This document shows positions 40,096 through 50,990 of a stretch of 64,000 nucleotides of DNA, in pieces. The position numbers and the translations under genes are program-made. The notes beneath the pieces are model-generated. The model had not been told where the DNA came from. It saw only the letters and a list, made by a program, of their open reading frames with translations, and searched no databases. The DNA is taken from positions 1,762,495 through 1,826,494 of the forward strand of contig NC_063161.1 in the NCBI RefSeq assembly GCF_023159225.1, given 5' to 3'. Positions within the stretch are counted from its first letter, which is position 1. Every line of letters starts with the position of its first letter. This DNA is from Perognathus longimembris pacificus. Its lineage: Eukaryota; Chordata; Mammalia; Rodentia; Heteromyidae.

Positions 40096-40898
40096 TTCCG
40101 GAACACGTCCGTAGAAACCACGGAGGCTGGAGGCGAGGTGGATGCCCTTTGCCGAGAGCTGGCCTGCTGCCCGTCCCCAGCTTCTCCGAGCAGAGCTTCA
40201 TTTAGCTCCCAGCTGCAGTGGCCCAGCAGTCAGGTGAGCACTGCGAGGCATCCGCCCTGCTCCTGGAGGAGGGGTGAGGAGGAGCGGGGCCAGCAGCTCC
40301 GGTGCCTCCTGAGGAGGGGACTCAGACGGGGGGGGGGGGGGGGGACCTGTGCGGCCCCGGGAAGGGCGCTGCTCGGGGCCAGGCCTGGGCGCGCGACTCC
40401 CAAATGGGAACCAATTCTGCGTTTTCCCTGGATCCGTAGGTCGACTGGGACGTCATCTCCTCTGGTTGCATCTAAGTCCCAGCAGCGTAGGAGCACGGGG
40501 CAGGCTCTGGTTCTGTCCTGAGGGCCGGCGGGATGGAGGAGCAACGATTGCAGGGTCCAGGCACCGGCGGGGGGCCGGGGGGGAGGGAGGGGGAGGGGGG
40601 AGGACGGAGACTCACGGGCGGCCTCCTCATGGAGCGCCCCCGGCAGGCCTGGCTCTGGGCGCGATGGCGATGGTGTCTGGCTGACCCTGGACCGCCGCCT
40701 CGCTCCATCGGGGGCCCGCCAGGGGCCTCCCGGCTCCCAGGATGCCGTGCGCAGGGTCAGGCGTCCCCCGGGAGGCCCCCGCCCGCCGTGTGGAGGGGGC
40801 AGGGGCTCCACTGGGTCCCTGAACCTTGGATCCCAGCCTCGGGGGGCCTGGCAGACCTCTGGCGTGGACGGGGCGCTGGTCTTGGTTGTGGAGAAGTT
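40096..40898. other. GC-rich DNA with homopolymer G run, no gene recognised
   Basis: A G run at 40329-40345 and a GGGGGAGGGAGG stretch near 40570-40600 are quadruplex-prone. No recognised coding content. Confidence 0.4.
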
Positions 40899-40899
40899 C

Positions 40900-41115
40900 A
40901 TTTATATGTAGATTTTGATTTCTGCTCCTGCCTCGCTTGGAATACTAATTAGAACCAGGGTTTCAATGCAAGGCACACTTGTGCGGATCTGATATTTTAT
41001 TATTTTCTTTTCTTTAGGTTTTTTACAGCCTTTTTGAACCCTGCGTGTTTTCTACTTTCCTACTGGTCTGTGCTGTAAATAATTTAAAAAGTTTAAAATT
41101 GTCTTTATGTCATGC
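40900..41115. other. AT-rich island, candidate conserved non-coding element
   Basis: TTCATTTATATGTAGATTTTG, GGAATACTAATTAGAACC, CTGATATTTTATTATTTTC and GTAAATAATTTAAAAAG occur in about 200 bp of unique DNA. Confidence 0.4.
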
Positions 41116-41118
41116 TCT

Positions 41119-41243
41119 TTCCCTCCCTCCCTCCCCCCTCCCTCCCTCCCTTCCTCCCTCCCTCTCTTCTTCCCTCCCTCCCTCCCTCCCTCCCTCCCTC
41201 CCTCCCCCCCCCTCCCTCCCCCCCCCCTCCCTCCCTCCCTCCC
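41119..41243. repeat. (CCCT)n microsatellite
   Basis: About 30 near-perfect CCCT units with C runs near 41205-41228. Confidence 0.95.
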
Positions 41244-41735
41244 ACGTATTTATTTGTATTGTACCGATGTGAGCTCTGGACCACTCCGGTCCCCTTTGGG
41301 AATGTCTGAGGTGGACTTCGGCTCGCTCGCCCGCACCCGCAAGGGACGGACGGCAGCGGGACGGACGCCCGAGCCTCCTCTGCTCGAGCTCCAGCCCGCT
41401 CTCAGCCCTCACAAGGCCCCCAGCAATTCCTGCTGGACCCGTGGGGCCCCGGGAACATGGCGCAGCTTCAGGGCCGGGGACCCTGGGCCAGCCAACACAG
41501 GATGCGCAACACGGTGGGAAAACTGCCGCTGGATTTGAACAGCTTAGAAACAGACACAGAAAAGAGTAGCCCACCCCGTGACACAGGGCCGCCTCCCCAC
41601 TGCCACTGGCCCATAAGCCCCCTCTCCGCATGGCCTCCTGTTTTGGAAAAAGAGACGTTAGGCTTAGATTTGGTTGAATCTGTGGTGTTGTTAGACCTCT
41701 AACTCTGCTTTGCTTTTTTCTGGCAGGGGCTGGGG
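41244..41735. other. Single-copy DNA, no gene recognised
   Basis: GC-rich, then AT-richer near 41640-41720. The only long frame (41110-41754 minus, 214 aa) has no recognisable domain and reads into the CCCT tract at its far end. Confidence 0.35.
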
Positions 41736-41739
41736 TGGG

Positions 41740-41918
41740 CGGATTTTCCCTCAAGGCCGGTGCTCTACCGTGTGAGCCATGCCTCCGGATTCAGTGTTTT
41801 GGTGATAGGTTGGAGACAGAGTCTCAGGAACTTGTCTGCGGAAGCTGACACGAGAGCTCAGATCTCAGGCTCCGAATGGCTGGGATCACAGGCTTGAGCC
41901 TGGGTGCCCGGCCGCCTC
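41740..41918 (-). mobile_element. Composite SINE, reverse orientation
   Basis: CTCAAGGCCGGTGCTCTACC then GTGTGAGCCATGCCTCC (reverse tRNA-like part) followed by AGATCTCAGGCTCCGAATGG then CTGGGATCACAGGCTTGAGC (reverse 7SL-like head). Confidence 0.8.
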
Positions 41919-42059
41919 TAACCCTAATGGACCTGAGAGGTTGTCTTGGCATTGGGCTCCGTGTCACAGTCCAACCTGACACCAATGTTCCTGACTTCTA
42001 GAAGGAACAACTCCTCCCCTCACTGACCCGACGGCATAAGCTGAGAGAGAGGAAGAGCT

Positions 42060-42420
42060 GCGGGGCCTGTTCTGTCAGTTGTGTGTTCTTTCGTCCATTT
42101 TCCACGCTCTCATCTCTGAAGCTTCGTGGCGTCGTTTGGTGTCTGGCAGGACAGAGTCCCCTCACTATTCTTTATTTATATATTTAAATTGGCGTTACAC
42201 TTTTCCATTTCCCCAAATAAGGTTAGAAGTAGCCGCATCCCACCCGAAGAACAGTCTCCATCTGCTTTTTTTTTTTTTAAAGTGGAATTACATTTAATAT
42301 TTTCATTCACGTAGAAAAAAATATGCTTGCCACTTTCTTCTTCTTCAGCAGCGTGGCTCTTTGCTGCATTTATTCAAATTCTCTTCCACCTCTTCCCATG
42401 AGGCTCTGTCCTTCCTTTCC
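42060..42420. other. AT-rich segment, unassigned
   Basis: TTTATTTATATATTTAAATTGGCG, a T run at 42267-42278 and TTTAATATTTTCATTCACG. It may be part of an L1 or a conserved element. No firm match. Confidence 0.3.
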
Positions 42421-42663
42421 TTTAGACCTGGAAGCTCCTGGCTGGGGTCTCTATCTGCTGCCCTAAGCTTGGATCACAAAACTGAAAGGGGCGTTCTGAT
42501 TGGCTTGGGGGGTGGGGGAGGCGTGGCCTGTGCCCTAGTGGGAGGGAGGGGCCTGCTCAGCTCTCCAGCTCCATCCCCTCCCTCCACCTCCCAGCTGCAT
42601 AGGACCGGGGTCCCTAGGCAGTTCCTGCCCCACCCTCCCGCAGCGGTGGCATCAACACAACTT

Positions 42664-42765
42664 TCCAGGTGTGGTGGCACAGGCAGGGTTTGAGACAGGA
42701 GGGTTGTGAGTTCAAGGCCAGCCCATGTTACTTAGTGTGACCTGTAAAACAAAACAGCACCTCCC
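42664..42765 (+). mobile_element. B1-like SINE fragment
   Basis: CCAGGTGTGGTGGCACAGGC then GGGTTTGAGACAGGAGGGTT and GTGAGTTCAAGGCCAGCCCA match a 7SL-derived B1 monomer, ending in an A-rich tail AAAACAAAACAG. Confidence 0.8.
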
Positions 42766-42769
42766 CCCC

Positions 42770-43150
42770 ACACCCCACCAAGGATGTCCACAGAAGTTCC
42801 CTGGTACCACGAATATTCTAGAAAGTCTGTGATCCAGGATCTTTGAGTTCACGGTTCCTGCTTGGGATTGGGGGGTCTGGGTGGCAGCCACGGGAGGACG
42901 CTAAGGACAATGCCCATCTCAGAGGCCAAACCAAAGCCAGGGGAGTGTGTGCCCAGCACTGGGGCAAAGCGGGTCCCCAAGGGGAGGGGTCCACAACGCC
43001 CAAAGGCACCCCGAAAGGTGTGCCCATCCAGCGGTGAAGGGGAGCTGCCTCCAGAGGGGTGGGGTGCAGAGGAGTACCTCCATGGTGAGGCAGGGCAGGA
43101 TGGGCCCACCCAGTTGGGTCTTCTCCCGTCGTTCTGTATCCATGGGGAGA
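42770..43150. other. Single-copy DNA, no gene recognised
   Basis: GC-rich unique sequence with frames on both strands, none convincing. Confidence 0.35.
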
Positions 43151-43156
43151 GAGAGT

Positions 43157-43292
43157 TCAGCCTCCCCCTTCCTCTCTCCCTCTCTCCCTCCCTCCCTCCC
43201 TCCCTCCCCTTCCTCTCTCCTCCCCCTCCCTCCCTTCCTCTGTCCCTCATTCTTTCCCCCTCCACCTTCCTTCCCTTCCCCCTTCCTTCTTC
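43157..43292. repeat. Pyrimidine-rich CCCT/CTTCC tract
   Basis: CTCTCTCCCTCC units followed by CCTTCC units. Pure pyrimidine on the plus strand for much of its length. Confidence 0.9.
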
Positions 43293-43870
43293 CGGAGGAA
43301 AGGCAGGTGCCTCAGAACAAGATGGGCCTCAGTCCCCCTTCACCCCCTCTTGGATTCATAGGCTGTGTGTGTGTCTGCCTGCCGCGTGTGTATCTGTTTG
43401 CTTTTGTCTCGAGTTCTAATTTTAGCGGGAACATGTTCTAAGCCGTTCTGCTTTGGAGAATGTGTTGCTTTGTGTGGCACAGACTAGGATACAGTTTTGC
43501 GATGTTCACAAGTTCCTGCAAACGACACTGTGTTTCTCCCTTTCTGGAGTCATTTTCTTTAGTAATGTTATCATTCCAACTGTTTTAAGCTGTGAGTGTG
43601 TTCTTTGTTACTTATCCTAAAGATCGAGAAGGTCCTGGAACGAAGCAGCCGTTCACTAGCTCACTCCCCAAGTGCCGCTTTACTTCCGCCTCCGTTGGTG
43701 GAGCCCGCGTTGGACTAGGATCTCTCTGCAGCACAGAATCAAGACTTCCACGCGTGCTTCATGCCTCTCCTCCCTGCTCACACGGCGATACGCGACGTGA
43801 GGAATTCAATGGCCAGTGTGCTTCCATTTGCTGTTATCCAGCATCTGAAAGTCTCCGCCTTGTGTCTGTG
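43293..43870. other. Intermediate-GC unique DNA, no gene recognised
   Basis: An AT-richer patch lies at 43410-43620 (GTTCTAATTTTAGCGGG, GTAATGTTATCATTCC). Unassigned. Confidence 0.3.
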
Positions 43871-43876
43871 CTCGCC

Positions 43877-44065
43877 GGCGTGGGGGCCCTGGCAGGGACG
43901 GCCGGCGTGGGGGCCCTGGCAGGGACGGCCGGCGTGGGGGCCCTGGCAGGGACGGCCGGCGTGGGGGCCCTGGCAGGGACGGCCGGCGTGGGGGCCCTGG
44001 CAGGGACGGCCGGCGTGGGGGCCCTGGCAGGGACGGCCGGCGTGGGGGCCCTGGCAGAGACGGCC
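43877..44065 (+). repeat. 27-bp minisatellite (seven units)
   Basis: Seven units of exactly 27 bp (GGCGTGGGGGCCCTGGCAGG plus GACGGCC), the first six identical and the last with one or two changes. The near-identity indicates very recent expansion. As 27 equals nine codons, frames across it read clean nine-residue repeats (GVGALAGTA, plus; PSLPGPPRR, minus). This explains ORFs at 43592-44314 and 43778-44509. Confidence 0.95.
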
Positions 44066-45345
44066 AGCGTGGGGCCACCGCCTGGCACTCCCTGCAGACA
44101 CAGCCGCAAGCGCAAGGGTGCCCCGGCGGCCCTCCCTGCCCACCGGCTGCCTACGAGTTTGGGAAGCCTCGTGAACTGCCCGAGTACCCGTTCCCGTAAA
44201 CCCCCGGGAACTCAGGCCACGCAGCAGGGCCCTCTCCCAGGTGCCGGAGGGTCTCCGCCCCCTTCCTCCCCAGGCACCCCCCTCACCTCTGGGCCCTCTG
44301 AGCGTGCGAGCTGACTTGGTCTGTGACTCCGTCTCAGGCTCCGCGCCCTTCCCAAGGACGGGAGGCAGGCCACCCCACCCGGCGACTAGACCCCTGTCCG
44401 GCGTGGGGTGGGCGGCATCTGGAGTCCCCCAGTCACCACACGCTGTCGAGGGGCCCTCAGGAGACAGACGGCACAGCTCCGTCAGGGAGCTTACAGAGAA
44501 GGAGGCCATGGTGAGCCACGAAGGCCCGCCACACCGGAGGAGGCCGTGCTTCCCCCTTCAGAATCACAAGGCCAACCCTCCCGCCCGGGAGAGCCCGGGA
44601 CTCTGGGCCTCCTCTGGGTCACAGTGGGCCACAGGGGCAGCAGGACTCTGTGTTAGAGAGCGCGGCGGCAAGGCCCGCGCCCCGTCCGCGTTGCAGTGAC
44701 CCGCGGCTCTGTGGGTCTGACTCTGCTGAGAAGGGCGAGCTCCGCGGCAGCGCCGGCTTCAGCTCCCTCTCCACACCGCCTCCTGTGCCCCGGGCAGTGC
44801 CAGGGCGAGCGACAGCCGGGCAGTCCCTGGTACTGCGCTGGGGTGGATCGGCCCTGGCTCAGCTCTCGGGAGCGCGGAGCCCCCTCCTGCCCTTTGCTCC
44901 TTCTGTCTGTCTATGCGGAACACTGCCAGCCTGATCACTCTAGACGGCGCTGTGAGAACGGCAGGCGGGGGGCATTCTGCTGGTCGGTGTGCAGTCGTGT
45001 TTGCACGCATGTGAGCACGGTATGTGACGTCCTGGGCGTGCATGCGTGCCTGTGGGCCCCCAGCGGGCACTGGGACGCGGTGCCGTCCTCCGGCACCTCC
45101 CCGCCCTGACTGTCCTCCAGGCTGATGTCCTGCTGGTGGCTGGTGCACCCATGGACATCGGGCTCTGGCCTCTGGGTCTCTGTGTGCTTATTCCACCAAT
45201 CCACACCACGGCTCGGAAGCCAGGGAGCCTGCTCGGGGGGCCAGCTGCCGGGCCCTGGTCCCCGTGGGAGAGCTAGCAGGAGCAAGCTTCCTCCAGGTCT
45301 AGGAAACAGCCACCCGCACTGGCCAGGCGTGCACATATGAGTGCA
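44066..45345. other. GC-rich DNA, no gene recognised
   Basis: Long GC-rich stretch with overlapping frames on both strands. No domain, SINE or exon structure recognised. Confidence 0.4.
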
Positions 45346-45346
45346 T

Positions 45347-45348
<2 letters not shown>

Positions 45349-45384
<36 letters not shown>
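45349..45384. repeat. (AC)18 microsatellite
   Basis: Eighteen perfect AC dinucleotides. Likely polymorphic. Confidence 0.97.
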
Positions 45385-45385
<1 letters not shown>

Positions 45386-45524
45386 AGCCCCTCCAGGGCC
45401 GCCTGCAGCCCGTGCAGAGACTGGTGTCTTCCCCAGGCCCTGCATTCCCTCTCTCCAGGGCCCTTGCCTCCCCTGTAGCTCTGATTGCTCCTGGGACCAG
45501 GTGCTTTTCAGTACAAGCCGGGGC

Positions 45525-45670
45525 CCTCCTTATTTCCAGCACAGCTGAGCTTGCTGGAATTTTCCAAAAGAACATTGCTGAGATCTGGGGAAGAATTAGA
45601 AAGGAAAAACCGCAGAAGCACCAACAGCAAACGACCCATAAATAGACCCGCTCCTGACAGGCAGATCTGT
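45525..45670. other. Candidate conserved non-coding element
   Basis: GGAATTTTCCAAAAGAACATTG (a kappaB-like GGAATTTTCC) and GACCCATAAATAGACCC occur in unique DNA of lower GC than its flanks. Confidence 0.35.
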
Positions 45671-46478
45671 GGCTCTGTCTCCAGCGAGGGCACAGGGCGT
45701 CCTCGGAGCCGCTCGGTGCTGACCCGCGGGGCCCCCGCTGCGAACAGGTGGCTCAGCGCCACCTGGCCCCGCGTGCTCCCCCCCTGGGGCCGGCCCGGCC
45801 GGCCAGCCTCGACGGAAGGCGCCCCGTGCCCTCTTCATGACGGCTGTGCGTGTGGAACACGGACGCCCTCGGTGCCCACCATCACTCCGGTCTCTGATTT
45901 TTCCCAGTGCTTGCAGCTGTTATGAGCGAAGACCTCCGTGTGTGCACCCAGATCCTTCCTTGAAGGCAAGCGATGTCGCCCTGGGCATCCGGTCTCCTTC
46001 ACGGAGGGGACACAATGCCCAGGGGACTCTCCTGGGCCTGTGGGCCTCCGCGCCGAGGAGCACGGCTGTGCCCGGAGCGGACAGCGGGGCCGGCCGCCGA
46101 GGAGAGCGGCGCCGTCTCCCCCCGCAGCGTTCTCTCGCCTGATGCCTGCCAGCCCACGAGGGGTCGATTGAAAACCTGTGACAAGTGAAGGGTCCTCCTT
46201 GCTGGAGTCGAAGGAGTACAAGTGGGCAGAAAAGGCCACTCCAGAGAGCTCCGCTGTCCACCCACCGGCTTCGGCGTGACAAAGGAACGAGCACTTTGCC
46301 CGCCCGCCCGCCCCGCCTGGGAGCTGTGCTCTGCTCAGAGCTCAGACAGCCGGCACAGTGGAAGACAGCACGCATCTGCACTCCACTGGGGAGGTTTTCA
46401 ACCAAGCAGGCTCTGTGGGAATTCAGAAAAACTAAAAGCATTTTCTAAAAGGACTGCCCCGAAATAGCTTGCCTTCGT
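45671..46478. other. GC-rich DNA, no gene recognised
   Basis: CpG-rich in the first half. An AT-richer end (AGAAAAACTAAAAGCATTTTC) precedes the CATC array. No coding signal. Confidence 0.4.
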
Positions 46479-46479
46479 G

Positions 46480-46830
46480 CGTCTGTCCATCCACCCACCC
46501 GCCCGTCTCATCCACCCACCCAGTCGCCTATCTGTCGACCACCTTTCATCATCCACCCGCCCACCCACTCACCGGCCGACTCTCCTAGGGATCCGTCAAT
46601 TTACCGGCGCGTCCTTTCATCGTCTTCCATCCGTCCAGAGACCATCGACCTATCTATTATCTATCCTTTATCCATCCACGTATTCATCCATTTATCCATG
46701 TAACCATCCGTCCATCATTCATTCACCCGTCCACCTACCATCTATCCATCCACTCGCCCACCCCTCCGCCATTACCTCATCGTCCACCCACGTGTCCATC
46801 CATCTGTCCATCGATCCAATGACACATGCC
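46480..46830. repeat. Degenerate (CATC)n / (CCAC)n array
   Basis: About 350 bp of diverged CATC, CCATCCAC and CCGCCCAC units (for example CCATCCACCCACCCGCCCG, TATCCATCCACTCGCCCACC). An old tetranucleotide satellite, similar to 59880-60065. Confidence 0.9.
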
Positions 46831-47650
46831 CCTTCTCTTCCTCTTTCTTTCCATCCCGTCACCCATCGCTCCTCTCCATGCCGTGGTTTACCTAGGCCTC
46901 CTGGTAGATGGTGCTTGAAATCCTAATAGTATATGGCTACCTGGCTGCAAGTTTGGATCCCTCTTCAAATGAAATCCTCCCAACCGTGTCTTTCACAGAT
47001 GCGAGGAGTCCGCCTGAGAGCCCCCGGTCAGTGTGTGGGTCGTGTCTCTGGTCCCTGGCTTCCCTGCGGCATGGGTCTCTGTGTGCTGGCCCTCAGTCCT
47101 GGCCCAGGCCCCGTGAGGCTCCATGCCAGGGGCTGAGGTGAAGGAACAGAGATCAAGGGAGTGGCCAGGAAACGCGTGAACTCGAGGGCAGCTGCTGTCC
47201 GAGGGAGACGGTGCCCAAGAGACGGCCTGGGGGGAGGACTCGGTGCCGGGGAGGGAGGTCACCCCGCAGCCCTGGGATCATGAGTGGGCAGAGCTCGTGC
47301 CATTTTGCTCCTGCCCCACCTCCAGAGAGGCCTTGGGGTGCTGAGGTGACCCCAGGTGGATCCTGTCCCCGTGCCCAGAGGTGAGGGGCGCGGGGAGCTG
47401 ATTGCCCTCCACCAGCTGTATTTCTGCAGGTGCCTGGGGTTAATGGTGGTCGCTAAAGGGCTGTGGCTCGGCTCTGGAGGAGGTGCGCTGGAAATGCGTC
47501 CTTGCAGGGGTGGGGGGGAGGGCAGAAGAGCCAAGGGCCTGTAGGAGAGGCCCTCGCCTGACCTTGTCCTTCCTGAAGGTCGCCTTCCTGCCAGTGAGGC
47601 AGCCACCTGGCAACAGGAAGTACAGGCCAGGGCTGTACAGGACAGAACAC
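46831..47650. other. Single-copy DNA, no gene recognised
   Basis: AT-richer patch at 46905-46985 (CCTAATAGTATATGGC), then GC-rich. TGGGGTTAATGGTGGTCGC near 47436 is another short TTAATGG-type element. No gene. Confidence 0.35.
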
Positions 47651-47652
47651 AG

Positions 47653-47792
47653 CGGGAGGAGCCTGGGTTCCTGTGGGGTTCACCGTGGGGAACACGGAGG
47701 GGGAGGAGCCTGGGTTCCCATGGGGAACACGGAGGGGGAGGAGCCTGGGTTCCCGTGGGGAGCACGGAGGGGAGGAGCCTGGTTCACGGTGG
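47653..47792 (+). repeat. 35-bp tandem repeat
   Basis: Four imperfect units with the core GGGAGGAGCCTGGGTTCCYR then TGGGGARCACGGAGG. The first carries a 12-bp insertion. Confidence 0.88.
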
Positions 47793-47837
47793 GGGTTTCC
47801 AGATCATTTCCTGTGGCCTCTGAGGCGCCCTATGAAC

Positions 47838-48050
47838 CAGGCGAAACCCATGGTTCACACCTGTAATCCTAGCTACTCATGAGGCTGAGATTTGGAGGAT
47901 CACAGATCAAGACAGACCTTGGGCAGAAAATTTTACTCCATCTCCAAATAACCAGCACAAAGCTGGACTGGAGTCATGCATCAAGGTGTAGAGCACCACC
48001 TAGCACGTGCAAGGCCCTGAGTTCCAACCCCGGTGCATACACACATTCAG
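47838..48050 (+). mobile_element. B1-ID-type composite SINE
   Basis: Head: GGTTCACACCTGTAATCCTA then GCTACTCATGAGGCTGAGATT (7SL-like). Middle: CCATCTCCAAATAACCAGCAC. Tail: GTAGAGCACCACCTAGCACG then TGCAAGGCCCTGAGTTCCAAC (ID/tRNA-like). A subtype distinct from the element at 54754. Confidence 0.85.
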
Positions 48051-48875
48051 CTGAAGGAGCCTGTCTAGAACGGGGCTACTGGGCACCTGTTGTCTGGCAG
48101 GAGGGCAGTCCTGTTCATACAGAAGGGGCGGGATTTACCTGAAGCAGATGTGTGTTGGGGGGAAGGGGGATTTGTAACTGGGTAGAAGGCTGACTTTGGA
48201 ACTTTAAGGATGCTGAGGCTGGGGTGTTCAGCTAGTAAGAGAGGGGCAGCTGGGAAGAGATGGCTTTCGGAGCCAGGCAGGAGCGGGTAGGAGGAGGCCG
48301 TGACCGGAAGCGGTCGATGGTCCCAGAGCCACATGTGGGCCGCAGGGCCGGGGCAGGGGAGGGGGCTGTCAGTCAGTTTGGGTGGGGTGGGGTGGCCCAG
48401 GGTGGGACCCGGTGCTGGGGGGGGGGGCATGGGGAGCCCAGGCCCCGCGCTCTGCTGTCGGGGGCAGGCACCTTGGGCGTGTGTCTGCAGACAAGACCCT
48501 GCTCCTTCTCCTGGAACCCAAAGCTCTCGGTGGACAACGGACGGTCGCCCGCTCTGGAATCTTCTTCCCCGGCCATAGCTGAACGCTGCTCCACACAGCC
48601 CAGCACCTCTCAGGCCTCCCGGCTCGGGACTCCTTAGGGCTCGCGTGAAACTCGGTCCAAGCCCTTCTGCGTGGGGACTCATGGGGATGGAGGAGCTGCA
48701 TGTCGCCAGGCTAGAACACGGGCGGGAAAGACCCTCATCTGTACCCACCCCGTCACGGGCAGACATCAGGGTGGGCAGGTGCCCAGCTTCAACGCCTGCT
48801 GGGGGCCGGGTGACGGGTGAACCGGCTGAGCGGAGCCCCGGGAGGCTGTGGCCGGAGCGTCTCCACCCTCCGGTT
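48051..48875. other. GC-rich DNA, no gene recognised
   Basis: GC-rich with a G run at 48418-48427. Competing frames, none recognisable. Confidence 0.4.
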
Positions 48876-48877
48876 TT

Positions 48878-48990
48878 ATTTTAAGGAGCCATCTCACTGG
48901 ATTGAGCCCGCAGCAAATGATCATCAGCCTCTTCTTATTTTTAACAAGTTCATTTGGATTTCATAGATGTTGGATATGTAGGGCATCAGC
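48878..48990. other. AT-rich island, candidate conserved non-coding element
   Basis: GGTTTTATTTTAAGGAGCC, GCAAATGATCATCAGCC and TTATTTTTAACAAGTTC. Unique and AT-rich within GC-rich flanks. Confidence 0.4.
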
Positions 48991-48999
48991 AACGTTCAG

Positions 49000-50285
49000 G
49001 AAGCTTCCCGTTTCTTAATGACCTTGCGGGAGTTGTGTCAGGATGACTGGCGTGGGGCTCGTGGGCCTGGGCCCTCTGAGCTGGGGTGAGGACCCCCGTC
49101 TGAATCTGAGGACAAAGATTGGGAGTGGGGAAGGAACAGAGATCGCAGGAGTGGCCGGGAAATGTGGACTCTGTCGGCGGATGTCTGCCTAGACCTCCAG
49201 ATGTCAAGGTAGACGGGGCCGGGAGGAAGGCCAGGGAGACGCCCGTGCTGTCTGCCGGATCCCGCCCCAAAGTCCTGCCCCACGGGGCTCAGCGGACAGA
49301 ACCTTCACCTCGAGCCAGGAGCCTGGCTCCAAAAGTCTGTGTGGATGACGCGTGCTGGGCATCAGGGACACAGAGTGCCCGCGCCGCTAGATGCCCCCGA
49401 GCCTGGCCACGTGGGAGCTCTGTGTACAGCCTGGGGGGAGGGGGGTGCCAGAGGCCCGAAGCAGCTCAGTGTCAGTCCCCAAGATGGGACATCGTGAGTC
49501 CAGGGCTGGCTGTGGTGGTCGTGTGTCCTCTGACCTTCCGGAACCCCAAACCTAGGTAACCTGTGGCCTAGTCTCCGGTGAACCCAACTTTCCCCAGGTT
49601 CCTTAGGACTCTGCCTTGTCCATGTGGAACTCATTTTTAACCCGCCCTTGCTCAGAGACCTCGCTCCTCACCTGCAAGTCTTCACTTGGCCTTACGTGTC
49701 TGAAATCTAGCCTGACCTCGGGCCCCCATTGCCAAACCGTAGGGCCGTGGTCTCCCACGAATGAAGGCTGCCAGGCACCATTAACCAAGATCAGACCTCA
49801 CTGGGGAAAGAGAACAATCGACTCAGCCTCCGGGGCCCCATCTTCAGCTCCTCTGGAGCGCTTCCTATCCCCCTCCATCCCTCAGTCCAGCTCAGCCTGC
49901 CCACAATACCAGCGAGGGTCTCCTCTAAGCAAAGGCACTGTGGGGTGCAAGCCCCTCCTGACCCCCCTTGTGTGGGATGTCTGCACCCTTCACACGGTAG
50001 CAAGAGGGGCCTCCCAGGCCTGCCCGGGTGGGGGTCCGAGATGGCGGCCAGGTTCTACCGCATGCCCTAGAGGTTCTGCGGAGCTGTGCCCAGCCACCTC
50101 AGCCCCCAGGCTGCTGCAAGTCCTCCTGCCAGCCCGTCCTTGCCTCTCCTCCCTTCTCGATCCTTCCCCCGTCCCTCCTTGCATCAGCCCACAGGTAACT
50201 CCCTTCACTAGGGGCGTCCCGTCCGTACATCCCATCGATGCAGATACCCCCAAGCCTCTTTGCAGTTCTCGAAATTAAGATTGGA
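49000..50285. other. Unassigned single-copy DNA with a 220-aa open frame
   Basis: The plus frame at 49616-50278 is open for 220 codons in a segment of only moderate GC, so it is less obviously composition-driven than others. I recognise no domain, and it is serine/proline-rich without signal peptide or membrane segment. It may be a decayed repeat-derived sequence or chance. Treated as non-coding pending evidence. Confidence 0.3.
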
Positions 50286-50329
50286 TGGTTGTAAAAGTAT
50301 TCACAAGGCCACGTGCGTGCAAAAGCGCG

Positions 50330-50525
50330 TGGATGCGGACAGTGGCCTCGGACCTTTCGCGAAAAGCAACCCCACATGGATCACAGGCCTGAATGGAAAG
50401 CGCAAGATCGAGAACCTTCCAGCGGCAACACGGAAGCAGGCCCAAGTGATCGTGGATGGGGTGCTGAGGTGCAGAGACGCCACCGAGGCAAGGCTACCGA
50501 GAGCAGGAAGGGCGGGAAGGAGAGC
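50330..50525 (+). mobile_element. Possible diverged LINE-1 ORF2 fragment
   Basis: CCCACATGGATCACAGGCCT then GAATGGAAAGCGCAAGATC resembles the L1 ORF2 region that encodes a WIKDLN-like stretch (here WITGLN in the plus frame). Only a short match, so weak. Confidence 0.35.
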
Positions 50526-50664
50526 CGAGTGGAGGCTTCGCTAAAGTCAACGTCTGCTTTCCTTGAGGACTGTTGGGAGGAGACGGGGCTGGGAGATCCA
50601 GGTGCATAATGCCTGCGGGGGGGGGGGGGGGAGGTTTATCGCCAAAGCTCACAGAGGACTCCTG

Positions 50665-50990
50665 GAACTTTCTTTTTTGGTGGGTTAGGGATTTAAAGGC
50701 AGGCCCTTGAGCTTGCACGTGCTGTACCAGCTGAGTCACCCCAGGGTGGTTTTATCTTTCGTTGTGGAGATAGGGTCTCTGGATAACGCTGCTGGATCTA
50801 ATCTTGGACCTTAAATCTCCTAGCTGCACCTCCCAAGTAGCTGGGGTTACAGCTCTGGGCCACCATCCCCAGCTTGTTTGTGAGACAGACCCCAACCTTT
50901 GCCTGGGCTTCGAACCCTCCTACAGGCTCCTCCTTTCGAGTAGCTGAGCTTACAGGCGTGTGTGAACACGCCCATCTCAAGCACGCTCGT
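50665..50990 (-). mobile_element. One or two composite SINEs, reverse orientation
   Basis: The reverse tRNA-like part GGCCCTTGAGCTTGCACGTG then CTGTACCAGCTGAGTCACC, then CTCCCAAGTAGCTGGGGTTA (reverse 7SL-like). A second SINE-like piece CTTTCGAGTAGCTGAGCTTA then CAGGCGTGTGTGAAC follows. Confidence 0.75.

Noticed and set aside
39207..40521. 377-aa plus and 301-304-aa minus ORFs as coding genes
   Set aside because: They coincide exactly with the 15-17-bp tandem array and are open simultaneously on both strands.
41915..41935. Telomeric repeat
   Set aside because: A single TCTAACCCTAATGG occurs. There is no tandem TTAGGG array, so it gives no evidence for a telomere or interstitial telomeric sequence.
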